Below are positions 1 through 6,991 of a stretch of DNA of 9,085 nucleotides, in pieces (the first letter of the stretch is position 1; every line of letters begins with the position of its first letter). The stretch comes from Deltaproteobacteria bacterium (GTDB taxonomy: Bacteria; Desulfobacterota; Deferrimicrobia; Deferrimicrobiales; Deferrimicrobiaceae). The position numbers and the translations under genes were made by a program. Where the stretch lies: the NCBI GenBank assembly GCA_003105225.1, contig PQAK01000126.1, forward strand, positions 2,692-11,776. Reading direction: 5' to 3'. The notes beneath the pieces are model-generated. The model had not been told where the DNA came from. It ran no database searches and was given only the letters and a program-made list of their open reading frames with translations.

Positions 1-1383
1 CCGATCGCCATCTTCCAGTGCACGGGGTGCGGGCACTACCTGCTCGACCGGAAGCTCATCGACCACGTCGCGGGGTTTTTCGAGAAGGAGGGAGCCGACG
101 CCTGGTTCAACCGGGAGGTGAAGGAAATGCTCCCGGAGGGCGCCTCCTGCCCGGCGTGCGGGGGATCCGGGTTCCGCAAGGAGACCGACATCCTGGACGT
201 CTGGTTCGACTCGGGCGTCTCCTACGCCTGCGTCTGCGAGGGGAAGGAGAACCTGGGCGTCCCGGTCGACCTGTACCTGGAGGGATCCGACCAGCACCGC
301 GGCTGGTTCCACTCGTCGCTCCTGGCGGCGGTGGGAACACGCCAGGCCGCGCCCTACAAGGCCGTGCTGACCCACGGCTTCGTCGTCGACGGCAAGGGCG
401 AGGCGATGCACAAGTCGAAGGGGAACGTGATCGCCCCGGAGGAGATCATCAAGAAGCACGGCGCGGAGCTGCTGCGCCTGTGGGTCGCCGCCGAGGACTA
501 CCGGGACGACATCCGGCTCTCGAAGGACATCCTCGACCGGCTGACGGAGGCGTACCGGAAGATCCGCAACACGATCCGGTTCCTCCTGGGGAACCTTGAC
601 GGCTTCTCCCCGGAGCGGGACGCCGTGCCGTACGAGCGGATGCTGGAGATGGACCGGTACGCGCTCCTCCTCTTCCACCGGCTGGCGGAGAAGGTCCTCC
701 GGGCCTACGAGAGCTACGAGTTCCACCTCATCTTCCACGCGGTGAACAACTACTGCGCGGTGGACCTGTCCAGCTTCTACCTGAACGTCCTGAAGGACCG
801 GCTGTACTGCTCCAGGGCGGACGACCCGGCCAGACGGTCCGCGCAGAGCGCGCTCTTCGAGATCACCCGCGGGCTGGCATCGCTGCTCGCGCCGGTGCTG
901 TCGTTCACCGCGGAGGAGGCCTGGGGATTCCTGCCGCCCTTCCCGGGCAAGCCGGAAAGCGTTTTCCTGTCGGACCTTCCGCGCCCCGCGCAGCTTCCCG
1001 GGGCCGAGGAGGTCGTTGCGCGATGGGAGCGGATCCTTGCCTTGCGGGCCGAGATCGCCCAGCCGCTGGAGGCGGCCCGGAAGGAAAAAACGATCGGCAG
1101 CGACCAGGACGCCCTGGTGACCGTGACGCCCGGCCCGTTCGCCGACCTGCTCGACAGCCACGCCCGCGAGATCCAGGAAGTTCTCATCGTATCGGGACTG
1201 GCCGCGGGGGACGTTTCGGGTCCCGGGGTCTACGAGAGCGCGGCATTCCCCGGCCTCAAGGCGAAGGTGGAGAAGGCCCCGTGGGGAAAGTGCGAACGCT
1301 GCTGGAACCACACTCCCGCCGTCGGAACGATTCCCGACGCCCCGGAGCTGTGCGCCCGGTGCGCGGCGGCGGTGGCCGGATAA
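1..1383 (+). CDS. ileS: Isoleucyl-tRNA synthetase, C-terminal half (5' end outside window)
   Basis: Class I aminoacyl-tRNA synthetase that charges tRNA(Ile) in the cytoplasm. The frame is open from base 1 and gives 460 residues, about half of a typical IleRS; the HIGH motif and most of the editing domain lie upstream. Visible landmarks, in window residues: a zinc-ribbon-like pair of CxxC motifs (C7/C10 and C50/C53) in the end of the insertion domain, the strongly conserved LDVWFDSGVS, the SDQHRGWFHSSLL signature, and the KMSKS-equivalent loop at 135-139. That loop reads AMHKS, so only the second lysine (K138) is kept. An anticodon-binding helical domain follows. The C-terminus carries the IleRS zinc finger with C431/C434 and C451/C454. 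lspA starts 9 nt after the stop, which fits one transcript. Identification is very secure. Confidence 0.97.
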   Translation, partial: PIAIFQCTGCGHYLLDRKLIDHVAGFFEKEGADAWFNREVKEMLPEGASCPACGGSGFRKETDILDVWFDSGVSYACVCEGKENLGVPVDLYLEGSDQHRGWFHSSLLAAVGTRQAAPYKAVLTHGFVVDGKGEAMHKSKGNVIAPEEIIKKHGAELLRLWVAAEDYRDDIRLSKDILDRLTEAYRKIRNTIRFLLGNLDGFSPERDAVPYERMLEMDRYALLLFHRLAEKVLRAYESYEFHLIFHAVNNYCAVDLSSFYLNVLKDRLYCSRADDPARRSAQSALFEITRGLASLLAPVLSFTAEEAWGFLPPFPGKPESVFLSDLPRPAQLPGAEEVVARWERILALRAEIAQPLEAARKEKTIGSDQDALVTVTPGPFADLLDSHAREIQEVLIVSGLAAGDVSGPGVYESAAFPGLKAKVEKAPWGKCERCWNHTPAVGTIPDAPELCARCAAAVAG

Positions 1384-1392
1384 GGCCGGTTC

Positions 1393-1899
1393 TTGCCTCC
1401 CGTTCGAAAATTCGCGGGACCCCTGCTCGCGGCCTTCCTCCTTACGGTCGCCGACCAGTGGAGCAAGGCGTGGATCGTGCGCCGCTTCGGCCTTTACGAG
1501 ACCCGCGCCGTGCTCGACGACTATTTCCACATCGTCCACGTCCGCAACCGGGGAGTCGCCTTCGGGTTCCTCTCCACGCTGGACCCCGCGTGGGTCAATC
1601 CCCTGCTGCTGGTGGCGACCGCCCTTGCGGTGGCGGCGGTCCTTGCCTACATCTACCATCTGCCGGGCAGGGGCCCGGCGCCCTGCGGCCTGGGGCTCAT
1701 CCTCGGCGGGGCGATCGGGAACCTGATCGACCGGGCGCGGCTCGGATACGTCGTCGACTTCCTGGACCTCCACTGGCGCCAGCTCCACTGGCCCACGTTC
1801 AACGTGGCGGACATCGGGATCACCGTCGGGATCTTCCTGCTGATTCTCGACATGATATTCTGGGGCAAGGAGATGGAGAGTGCATCCCGTTCTCGTTAA
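1393..1899 (+). CDS. lspA: Lipoprotein signal peptidase (signal peptidase II)
   Basis: Inner-membrane aspartyl protease that removes the signal peptide from diacylglyceryl-modified prolipoproteins, the step after Lgt. It has 168 residues, the usual family length, with four hydrophobic segments (about 8-21, 68-87, 98-112 and 140-157). Conserved family blocks are all present: ADQWSK (D21), NRGVAFGF (N52), GNLIDR with catalytic D113, and FNVADIGI with catalytic D140. The start is a TTG 9 nt after the ileS stop. No ATG or GTG fits better, and the ribosome binding site is poor, so translation probably depends on coupling with ileS. The 3' end overlaps lgt by 20 nt. Confidence 0.96.
   Translation: MPPVRKFAGPLLAAFLLTVADQWSKAWIVRRFGLYETRAVLDDYFHIVHVRNRGVAFGFLSTLDPAWVNPLLLVATALAVAAVLAYIYHLPGRGPAPCGLGLILGGAIGNLIDRARLGYVVDFLDLHWRQLHWPTFNVADIGITVGIFLLILDMIFWGKEMESASRSR
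1867..1872 (+). promoter_or_regulatory. Ribosome binding site of lgt inside lspA
   Basis: AAGGAG lies 7 nt before the GTG at 1880, within the last codons of lspA. It fixes the lgt start at this GTG and supports translational coupling of lspA and lgt. Confidence 0.7.
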
Positions 1900-2647
1900 G
1901 ATCGGAAGCCTGAAGATCTACTCGTACGGCGTGTTCGTCGCGATCGGCTTCCTCGCGGCGCTGTGGGTGGCGGGAAGGGAAATCCGGCGCAGGGGGCTCG
2001 ACCGGGACACGTTCTACGACATGGGATTCTGGGTCGTGATCACCGCCATCATCGGGTCGCGCCTCTTCCACGTCCTGGTCTACTGGGAGCAATACCGGAC
2101 CGACCCCGCCGAGATCTTCAAGCTGTGGAACGGCGGGCTGGTCTTCTACGGCGGGTTCCTGGCCGCCGCGGCGGCGTGCCTCTACTTTCTGCGCCGGCAC
2201 AAGATGCCGTTCCTTCCCGTGGCCGACGCGTCCGCCCTCGGGATCCCCCTGGGGCTCGCGTTCGGCCGCATCGGCTGCTCGGCCGCCGGTTGCTGCTTCG
2301 GGAAGTTCACCACCCTCCCCTGGGCGATCGTCTTCACCAACCCCGCTTCCCTGGCGCCGCTGGGCATCCCCCTGCATCCGACGCAGATCTACGAGTCGCT
2401 CGGGGCGTTCGCCATTTTCGGGACGCTGTACGCGGCGCGGGACCGGTTCCGGACTCCCGGCATGCTGTTCTGGACGATGATCATCCTGTACGGCGTCGTC
2501 CGCTCCTTCCTCGAAATCTTCCGCGACGACCCGCGGGGATTTTTGGGGCCCTTCTCGGAGTCGCAGATCGTCTCCGCGATCCTGATCCTCTACGCGGTCG
2601 TCTCCATCGTCCGCACCCGCTCCCGCACAAGCGCTTCGACCGTTTAG
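1880..2647 (+). CDS. lgt: Prolipoprotein diacylglyceryl transferase
   Basis: Integral inner-membrane enzyme that moves the diacylglyceryl group of phosphatidylglycerol onto the lipobox cysteine of prolipoproteins, the first step of lipoprotein maturation. It has 255 residues and starts at GTG with a good ribosome binding site. Family landmarks: YSYGV (14-18), the GGLVFYGG loop (85-92), the signature GRIGC (129-133, with R130) followed by AAGCCFG, HPTQIYES (166-173), and YGVVRSFLEIFRDD (204-217), which holds the second conserved arginine region. About seven hydrophobic segments are visible. The GRIGC...GCCFG form of the signature is the cysteine-containing variant, not the E. coli GRIGNF form. 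Lgt acts on the substrates that the overlapping lspA product processes next. Confidence 0.96.
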   Translation: MHPVLVKIGSLKIYSYGVFVAIGFLAALWVAGREIRRRGLDRDTFYDMGFWVVITAIIGSRLFHVLVYWEQYRTDPAEIFKLWNGGLVFYGGFLAAAAACLYFLRRHKMPFLPVADASALGIPLGLAFGRIGCSAAGCCFGKFTTLPWAIVFTNPASLAPLGIPLHPTQIYESLGAFAIFGTLYAARDRFRTPGMLFWTMIILYGVVRSFLEIFRDDPRGFLGPFSESQIVSAILILYAVVSIVRTRSRTSASTV

Positions 2648-2758
2648 AAAACCTCCTCCCGTTCGCTCCTCCGCCCCCCGCGTGAAACCTTTCGCCGGGT
2701 TCCGGGGTTCAACTTGACGTACACCCGATTTCCAGCCTGAACCGAAGGAGGAGAGCCG

Positions 2759-3214
2759 ATGAAGAAAGCCGTTCGCATCCCCGTCGTTTTGCTCGCCGCG
2801 CTGGGTCTCCTGTTCGCAGTCGCCGCAACGGCCGCGCTTGCCGCGGAGGAAGCGCCCGGAGGGCCGGGGCCGGCCGCCGGAAAACAATACAAGCAGATGT
2901 ACGATCCCAAGACGGTCGAGACGGTCAGCGGAGAAGTGGTGCAGGTGAACCGGATCCCTCATCGCAGGGGAAGAGGAACCGGCGTCCACCTGATCCTGAA
3001 AACGGACAAGGAAGAGATCCCGGTCCACCTGGGCCCGTCGTGGTACCTGGACAAGCTGGAGGTCAAGATCGACCGGAACGACAAGGTCGAGGTCAAGGGA
3101 TCGCGGGTCACTTTCAAGGGGAAACCGGTCCTCATCGCCGCCGAGGTGAAGAAGGGCGGCGCGCTCCTCACGCTCCGGGACGAGAACGGCGTGGCGGCCT
3201 GGAGACGGAGGTAG
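2759..3214 (+). CDS. Predicted exported OB-fold protein
   Basis: A 151-residue protein with a clear Sec signal peptide: MKK, a hydrophobic core at 7-25, and an ALA cleavage site near residue 28. The mature part has alternating beta-strand patterns: TVETVSGEVVQVN, GVHLILKTDKEEIPVHLGP, DKVEVKGSRVTFKGKPVLIA and a terminal LTLRDENG. I recognise this as the short periplasmic or secreted OB-fold type often auto-named 'DNA-binding protein'. The export signal makes a role on chromosomal DNA unlikely, and its ligand is unknown. The start is firm because AAGGAG at 2745-2750 lies 8 nt before the ATG. It lies 111 nt beyond lgt, so it may have its own promoter. A TTGACG at 2714-2719 is suggestive but lacks a good -10 partner. 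Its last 47 nt overlap the 3' end of the convergent polymerase gene. Confidence 0.8.
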   Translation: MKKAVRIPVVLLAALGLLFAVAATAALAAEEAPGGPGPAAGKQYKQMYDPKTVETVSGEVVQVNRIPHRRGRGTGVHLILKTDKEEIPVHLGPSWYLDKLEVKIDRNDKVEVKGSRVTFKGKPVLIAAEVKKGGALLTLRDENGVAAWRRR

Positions 3215-5468
3215 CCTCCACCGGCCCAAGGAGCTCGTCCGCCGCTTCGCGCAGCATCTCCTCGTACTGCGCGAGGTCCGGCGACTCGCTCCCGTCCAGG
3301 AATCCCATCGCGCGGCCCCTCGTACCCGCGTCCGCCTTCCCGCGCGGGCGCGAGGCGGCCGCGCGCGCCCCTTCCCCCGTCAACAGGTACCGGATCTTCG
3401 ACCCGGGGTGAAGCGTCACGCCCCGCCCGCACAGCTCCCGGGTGACCGCGGCGGCCACCGTGTTGGCGACGTACTGTCCGGGCGCCTTCGAGAGGCGCCT
3501 CGAGACCGCCAGCGCCTCCGGCGGAACCCGCCCCTCGCGCAGCGTAAGCGCGGCCTCGCCGGCCATCTCCCGAAGCTCCGGCAGCATCTCCCGCAGGGCC
3601 GCGATGTCCCCCGCCTCCGCCATCCGGGAAAGCAGCGCCCGCTGGAAGGCGGCGACGAACGGCGGGGTGTCGGAGCGGCGCATCGCGATCCCGCGCGCCT
3701 TGACCTCCCCGCTCGTGAAGGCGCCCGCGAACCGGTTGGGGACGCCCACCGAAGGGTTCCGCTTCGAGGGGAGGAAGGCGAACCACCGGTAAATCCCCTC
3801 CAGCGCGATGGGCATCCCCGTTTCCATTCCGATCCTCTCCGCCAGCTCCCGGTATTCCTCTTCGGCGGCCCCCTCCTTTTTCACCCAGACGGCGTCGGTC
3901 AGGCCGTGCAGGAAGAGGAACCCTTCGCGCTCGGCGATCTCCTTGGCGCGGAGCAGCTTCTCCCTGCCCCAGGCGGTCACCGCCTCGTGCGCCTCGATCC
4001 GGCCGAACCGGGCGTTCCTGTACCCGAGGAAGCCGAAGCAGACGACCAGGAGCCACTTCAGCGCCGTCTGCCGCTTCCGGAAGAAGTCGCGCTCCGAAGG
4101 GGCGGCGGCCTTCTGCCGCTCCTTGAGGAGCCGGCGCTTGGCCAGGACGGGGGCCAGGGTCTCGGGGATGAGGCCGCGGCGGCGGACGCAGGTGTGCGCC
4201 CCGATTTCCGGCACGGACAGCCCCGGCCGGCCCTCCGGCGGGCGCCCCCCGCAGCAGGCGCAGTTGACGGTCTCCGGGGAGATGTTGTACCGGGACATGA
4301 GCGACGGGTACATCGAGGCGAAGTCGAGCTCCCCCACGTTCTCGTGCAGCCCCGGCCGCGGCAGGTAGGTGAGCCCCCCCTTGTCGGTCGTGACCAGGTC
4401 CGCGCCGGACTTGAACTCCTCCGGCTCCCGCTTCTTGTAGGGGACGAGGATCCCGCGCGCAAGCGCCCGCGCGATCTCCATCGACGAAATGGCCGTCCCC
4501 GGCGAGGAGCGCGCCATCCGCTGCAGCGGGATGCCGGAGAGGCGGCAGAGCTCGAACAGCCCGGGCAGCCCGGTCTCGCCGAAGAGGAACGAGTTGCGGG
4601 CGTCGACGTGCCAGCGGCCGGAGAGCAGGTGCGGCGCGGCGCGGAAGATCACCTGCCCGTAGGAAACGTAGGACCGTTCCCGGCTGCGGCGGATGCCGCC
4701 GCTCTCGGGATCGGGGCGGCCCGGAACGCGCTCCTCGCGCCCGATGGAAAACGGGACCCGGTGTCGCGCCGCCAGCGCGAGCATCCGGGGCAGGATGTAG
4801 TCGTCGCCGTACTCGGTGACCAGCAGGTCGGGGTCGGCCTCCGCGAGGAGCTTCCGGAAATCCCGGAGGAACCGCTTGCCCTCCTCCCACAGGAGAACGT
4901 GCGTCCTGCCTTCGGCCGCGAACAGCAGGGGGCGCGTCCGGCCGTGCGCCGGGTGTCCCTTCCCTTCCACTTTCAGGAACGCCGTCGTGACGGGGGGCCA
5001 CCGGGCGTCCACGTCCCACGGGTCGTCGAGGATGCGGGAGGAAAGAAGCGTCCCTTCCCCGTCGGACTCGACCCGCGCGCGCGCAAGCGGGTAGAGCCCG
5101 GTGGCGTAGGCGAACTGCTGCTCCGGGGCGATGTCGGCGTTGAACAGCGCCTCCGCGCCGAAGGCGCTCTCCGCCTTCCGGACGGCGGCCCTCAAAAGCG
5201 GGGGCGACGCCACGGTGAACGTCCACGCCGGCAGCGTGCCGCCCGAGAAAATCTCGATGCCCTCTCCCCGCGCAAGGACGCAGTTCCAGCGCCGCGCGGC
5301 GGAACGGAGGCTCGCCTCCGCAAGCCGCGGGCCCGCCAGCGCGAAGGAAGGGCGGAAGAGCGCCTTCAAGGCAACCGTCTCCCCCGACTCGGCGCGGAAC
5401 CAGACGGTCATGCCGCGGCCGCCGGGGATGACGTCGAGCACCCAGCCGGTCAGCGTTCGCCCGGACAT
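3168..5468 (-). CDS. Divergent family-B DNA polymerase, probable translesion enzyme
   Basis: A 766-residue B-family DNA polymerase, close in length to E. coli Pol II. Polymerase motif A is intact (DFASMYPSL, catalytic D382, Y387). Motif B is altered: K471 is kept but the usual NSxYG reads VVCFG (475-479). Motif C reads HGLTDA (521-526) in place of YGDTDS, keeping the second aspartate D525 and losing the first. A thumb motif (SRRLSKAPGQY, 657-666) is present. The 3'-5' exonuclease half looks degenerate: Exo I DxE reads KVE (166-168), and no good Exo II N..FD or Exo III YxxxD is visible. Cysteines C403, C405, C406 and C427 with H425 may bind metal. The ATG start at 5468 overlaps the upstream gene by 19 nt and has a purine-rich leader. 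I infer a proofreading-deficient, damage-tolerant polymerase expressed under the adjacent lexA. It could instead be catalytically weak, like archaeal PolB2-type enzymes with altered motifs. Confidence 0.88.
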   Translation of the reverse strand: MSGRTLTGWVLDVIPGGRGMTVWFRAESGETVALKALFRPSFALAGPRLAEASLRSAARRWNCVLARGEGIEIFSGGTLPAWTFTVASPPLLRAAVRKAESAFGAEALFNADIAPEQQFAYATGLYPLARARVESDGEGTLLSSRILDDPWDVDARWPPVTTAFLKVEGKGHPAHGRTRPLLFAAEGRTHVLLWEEGKRFLRDFRKLLAEADPDLLVTEYGDDYILPRMLALAARHRVPFSIGREERVPGRPDPESGGIRRSRERSYVSYGQVIFRAAPHLLSGRWHVDARNSFLFGETGLPGLFELCRLSGIPLQRMARSSPGTAISSMEIARALARGILVPYKKREPEEFKSGADLVTTDKGGLTYLPRPGLHENVGELDFASMYPSLMSRYNISPETVNCACCGGRPPEGRPGLSVPEIGAHTCVRRRGLIPETLAPVLAKRRLLKERQKAAAPSERDFFRKRQTALKWLLVVCFGFLGYRNARFGRIEAHEAVTAWGREKLLRAKEIAEREGFLFLHGLTDAVWVKKEGAAEEEYRELAERIGMETGMPIALEGIYRWFAFLPSKRNPSVGVPNRFAGAFTSGEVKARGIAMRRSDTPPFVAAFQRALLSRMAEAGDIAALREMLPELREMAGEAALTLREGRVPPEALAVSRRLSKAPGQYVANTVAAAVTRELCGRGVTLHPGSKIRYLLTGEGARAAASRPRGKADAGTRGRAMGFLDGSESPDLAQYEEMLREAADELLGPVEATSVSRPPRRSRPGA

Positions 5469-5755
5469 CCTTCCCTCTCCCCCGCCCCGGCCGCGGCCAG
5501 CCGCCGTTCCAGCTCCTCCACCCGGCGCGACAGCTCCCGCGACGCCCGGCGCTCCTCGATGAGGATGCTCATCAGGATCGCCTCGAAGGGCACGGCCCGC
5601 CCCGAGCAGGTGCAGGCGGCGGTGTGATACCGCGCCGCGGCGAACAGCTCGTCGAAGAGCTCCCGGTCCTCCCGGCGCAGGGCGCGCCGGAAGGATTTCC
5701 ACGACTCCTCCTCGCGGTAGAGCTCCTGGGTGAAGGGGAGGACGGTGCGCCCCAT
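5450..5755 (-). CDS. Small charged helical protein of the lexA-polB operon
   Basis: A 101-residue protein of unassigned function. The opening MGRTVLPFTQELYREEESW and the block FRRALRREDRELFDELF suggest a conserved helical N-terminal domain. A short region with H44, C48 and C50 follows, then PFEAILMSILIEERR, and residues 69-88 form a probable coiled coil (ELSRRVEELERRL). I recall similar short proteins from archaea and bacteria but cannot name a family with confidence. The ATG at 5755 is preferred because it lies only 2 nt after the stop of the RecA-like gene and has an AAAGGGGG leader; the frame extends further upstream, but only as a shadow of that gene. Its end overlaps the polymerase start by 19 nt, so the two are translationally coupled. 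An adaptor or accessory role for the polymerase is inference. Confidence 0.8.
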   Translation of the reverse strand: MGRTVLPFTQELYREEESWKSFRRALRREDRELFDELFAAARYHTAACTCSGRAVPFEAILMSILIEERRASRELSRRVEELERRLAAAGAGEREGCPGER

Positions 5756-5757
5756 CT

Positions 5758-6360
5758 TCAGCGCCCCCTTTCCGGCAGGCGGGACGCGCGAAAACCGGGA
5801 ATGCCCCCCGCGAAAAGGAGCAGCGGGTCGGCGATCCGGACGAGGTGTCGGAAGAACCCCGCCCGGCGGTTCTCCTCGTCCGACGGCCGCTCCCCGCGGC
5901 CGACCAGGACCACGCGGGCGCCCCCCGACGCGATCCGCCCCAGCGCGGACAGGCAGCCCCGGAAGATGCGGCACGCTTCCGCGTACGGAACGTCGGCGTC
6001 GGCGAACGTCTCGGGAAGCCCGAGGACGAGGGCGAGCCGGGCGTCGAACCGGGCCAGCGCCGGCGCCAGCCGATGGGCGAGCAGCGCCTCCATCTGGTGG
6101 CAGGTGAAGGCCCTCGAGACGCGGATGCGCGAGAGCGCCTCCCTCCCGTCGCCGCCCAGGGCCCTGGCCGCCTTGCTGATCGCATACGGGTCGAACCGGT
6201 TCCCGCCGTCCACCGCCACCACCGCCTCGCCGTGCAGGAGCGGCCGGGCGAGCGCGCGCAGCGCCAGCGCGCAGGCGCCTTCCCCGAAGATCCCCGCCAT
6301 CTTCCCCCGCGGGGGGGAGAGGCAGAGGGAGGAAGCCCGGTCCAGGTCGACGGCGGGCAC
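5758..6360 (-). CDS. RecA/RadA-fold protein with lost ATP-binding residues (ImuA-like position)
   Basis: A 200-residue protein that aligns by eye with the core of RadA/Rad51-type recombinases. The Walker A position reads GIFGEGAC (23-30), keeping the glycine frame GxxGxG but with A29-C30 in place of Lys-Thr. The strand-turn VVAVDGGNRFDPYAISKAARALG (48-69) corresponds to the recombinase 'YIDTEgtFRPeRI' segment, with the catalytic Glu replaced by Gly. RVSRAFTCHQMEALL (80-94) matches the conserved 'aRAyntdHQ' block. The Walker B strand ALVLGL (110-115) lacks its Asp. I infer a non-hydrolysing paralogue that could bind RecA or the polymerase, by analogy with ImuA. The start is GTG at 6360 with a strong ribosome binding site, 13 nt after lexA. 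The next gene follows after 2 nt. The fold call is moderate and the loss of ATPase residues is directly seen. Confidence 0.75.
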   Translation of the reverse strand: MPAVDLDRASSLCLSPPRGKMAGIFGEGACALALRALARPLLHGEAVVAVDGGNRFDPYAISKAARALGGDGREALSRIRVSRAFTCHQMEALLAHRLAPALARFDARLALVLGLPETFADADVPYAEACRIFRGCLSALGRIASGGARVVLVGRGERPSDEENRRAGFFRHLVRIADPLLLFAGGIPGFRASRLPERGR

Positions 6361-6367
6361 GGCGGGG

Positions 6368-6374
6368 CTCCTTT
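6368..6374 (-). promoter_or_regulatory. Ribosome binding site overlapping the lexA stop codon
   Basis: AAAGGAG on the minus strand begins at the last base of the lexA TGA and lies 7 nt before the GTG at 6360. It decides the GTG start of the RecA-like gene and ties its translation to lexA. Confidence 0.7.
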
Positions 6375-6988
6375 CAGATCCGGCGAAAGACGCCGACGAC
6401 CTTGCCGGCGATGCGGAACGCGCGGGCGGCGCGGCCGGGAACGACGATGGGCGGGTACGCCGGGTTGGCGGCTTCGAGACGTATCCTCCCCTTCTCCCGG
6501 CGCAGCCTTTTCACGGTGGCCTCGCCGTCCACGACGGCCACGACGATCTCCCCGTCGGCGGCGTCGGCCTGCGCCCGGACCAGGACATAGTCCCCTTCGC
6601 AGATGTGGGCGCCGACCATGCTGTCCCCCTTGACGCGCAGGGAGAACACCTCCCCCTCGCCCGCGAGCGCGGGATCGAGGAAGAGCTCCTCTTCGACGTG
6701 CTCGATCGCCTCCCGGGGGCTGCCGGCGGGGACCCGCCCTAGCACCGGCACGCGCACCGGGGGCCGCGGCAGGGGCTCCCCCGTGAACTCGATCCGCCGG
6801 GGGTGGTGCGGCCTGCGCCGGATGTGCCCTTTCCGCTCCAGCACCTCCAAGTAATAGAAGGCGTTCTTTTCGGCGATCCCGAACCGGGCGGCGACCTCCT
6901 TCGCCGTGGGGGCGAACCGGTTCCGCGTCACGGACTCCCGGAGGAAGTCCAGGACCCGCCGCTGCGACGATGTGAGGGGCTCGGCCAC
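6374..6988 (-). CDS. lexA: LexA repressor
   Basis: SOS repressor and self-cleaving S24-type protease. It binds operators as a dimer and is inactivated when RecA filaments stimulate autocleavage. It has 204 residues. The N-terminal winged helix spans about 5-60, with recognition region PTAKEVAARFGIAEKNAFYYLEVL. The cleavage site is A88-G89 (GRVPAGSP), the catalytic serine is S123 (GDSM) and the lysine is K160 (EATVKRL). Their spacings of 35 and 37 residues match E. coli LexA (84/119/156) exactly, so autocleavage should work. The recognition helix differs from E. coli, in line with the unusual palindrome beside the gene. The start must be the GTG at 6988 because a TAA lies three codons upstream in frame. 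No Shine-Dalgarno sequence is visible there; the palindrome occupies that space. lexA leads a four-gene unit ending with the B-family polymerase. Confidence 0.95.
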   Translation of the reverse strand: MAEPLTSSQRRVLDFLRESVTRNRFAPTAKEVAARFGIAEKNAFYYLEVLERKGHIRRRPHHPRRIEFTGEPLPRPPVRVPVLGRVPAGSPREAIEHVEEELFLDPALAGEGEVFSLRVKGDSMVGAHICEGDYVLVRAQADAADGEIVVAVVDGEATVKRLRREKGRIRLEAANPAYPPIVVPGRAARAFRIAGKVVGVFRRI

Positions 6989-6991
6989 ATG

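Noticed and set aside
1399..1412. GTTCGAAAATT resembling a tRNA T-loop
   Set aside because: No cloverleaf stems can be formed around it, and it lies in the first codons of lspA.
2714..2742. TTGACG as a -35 box for the OB-fold gene
   Set aside because: No acceptable -10 sequence at 16-18 nt spacing (CCTGAA), and it sits too close to the ribosome binding site for confidence.
2648..2758. Possible terminator after lgt
   Set aside because: Only a weak AACC...GGTT pairing and no T-tract; the 111-nt gap shows no convincing hairpin.
1820..5226. Long minus-strand frames opposite lgt and the OB-fold gene, and an alternative frame in polB
   Set aside because: Low-complexity Arg/Pro/Gly translations with no domain signal; they conflict with well-supported genes.
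3408..5627. A 739-codon plus-strand frame opposite the polymerase gene
   Set aside because: Its composition is typical of antisense to a GC-rich gene and it has no recognisable motif, while the opposite strand encodes clear PolB motifs.
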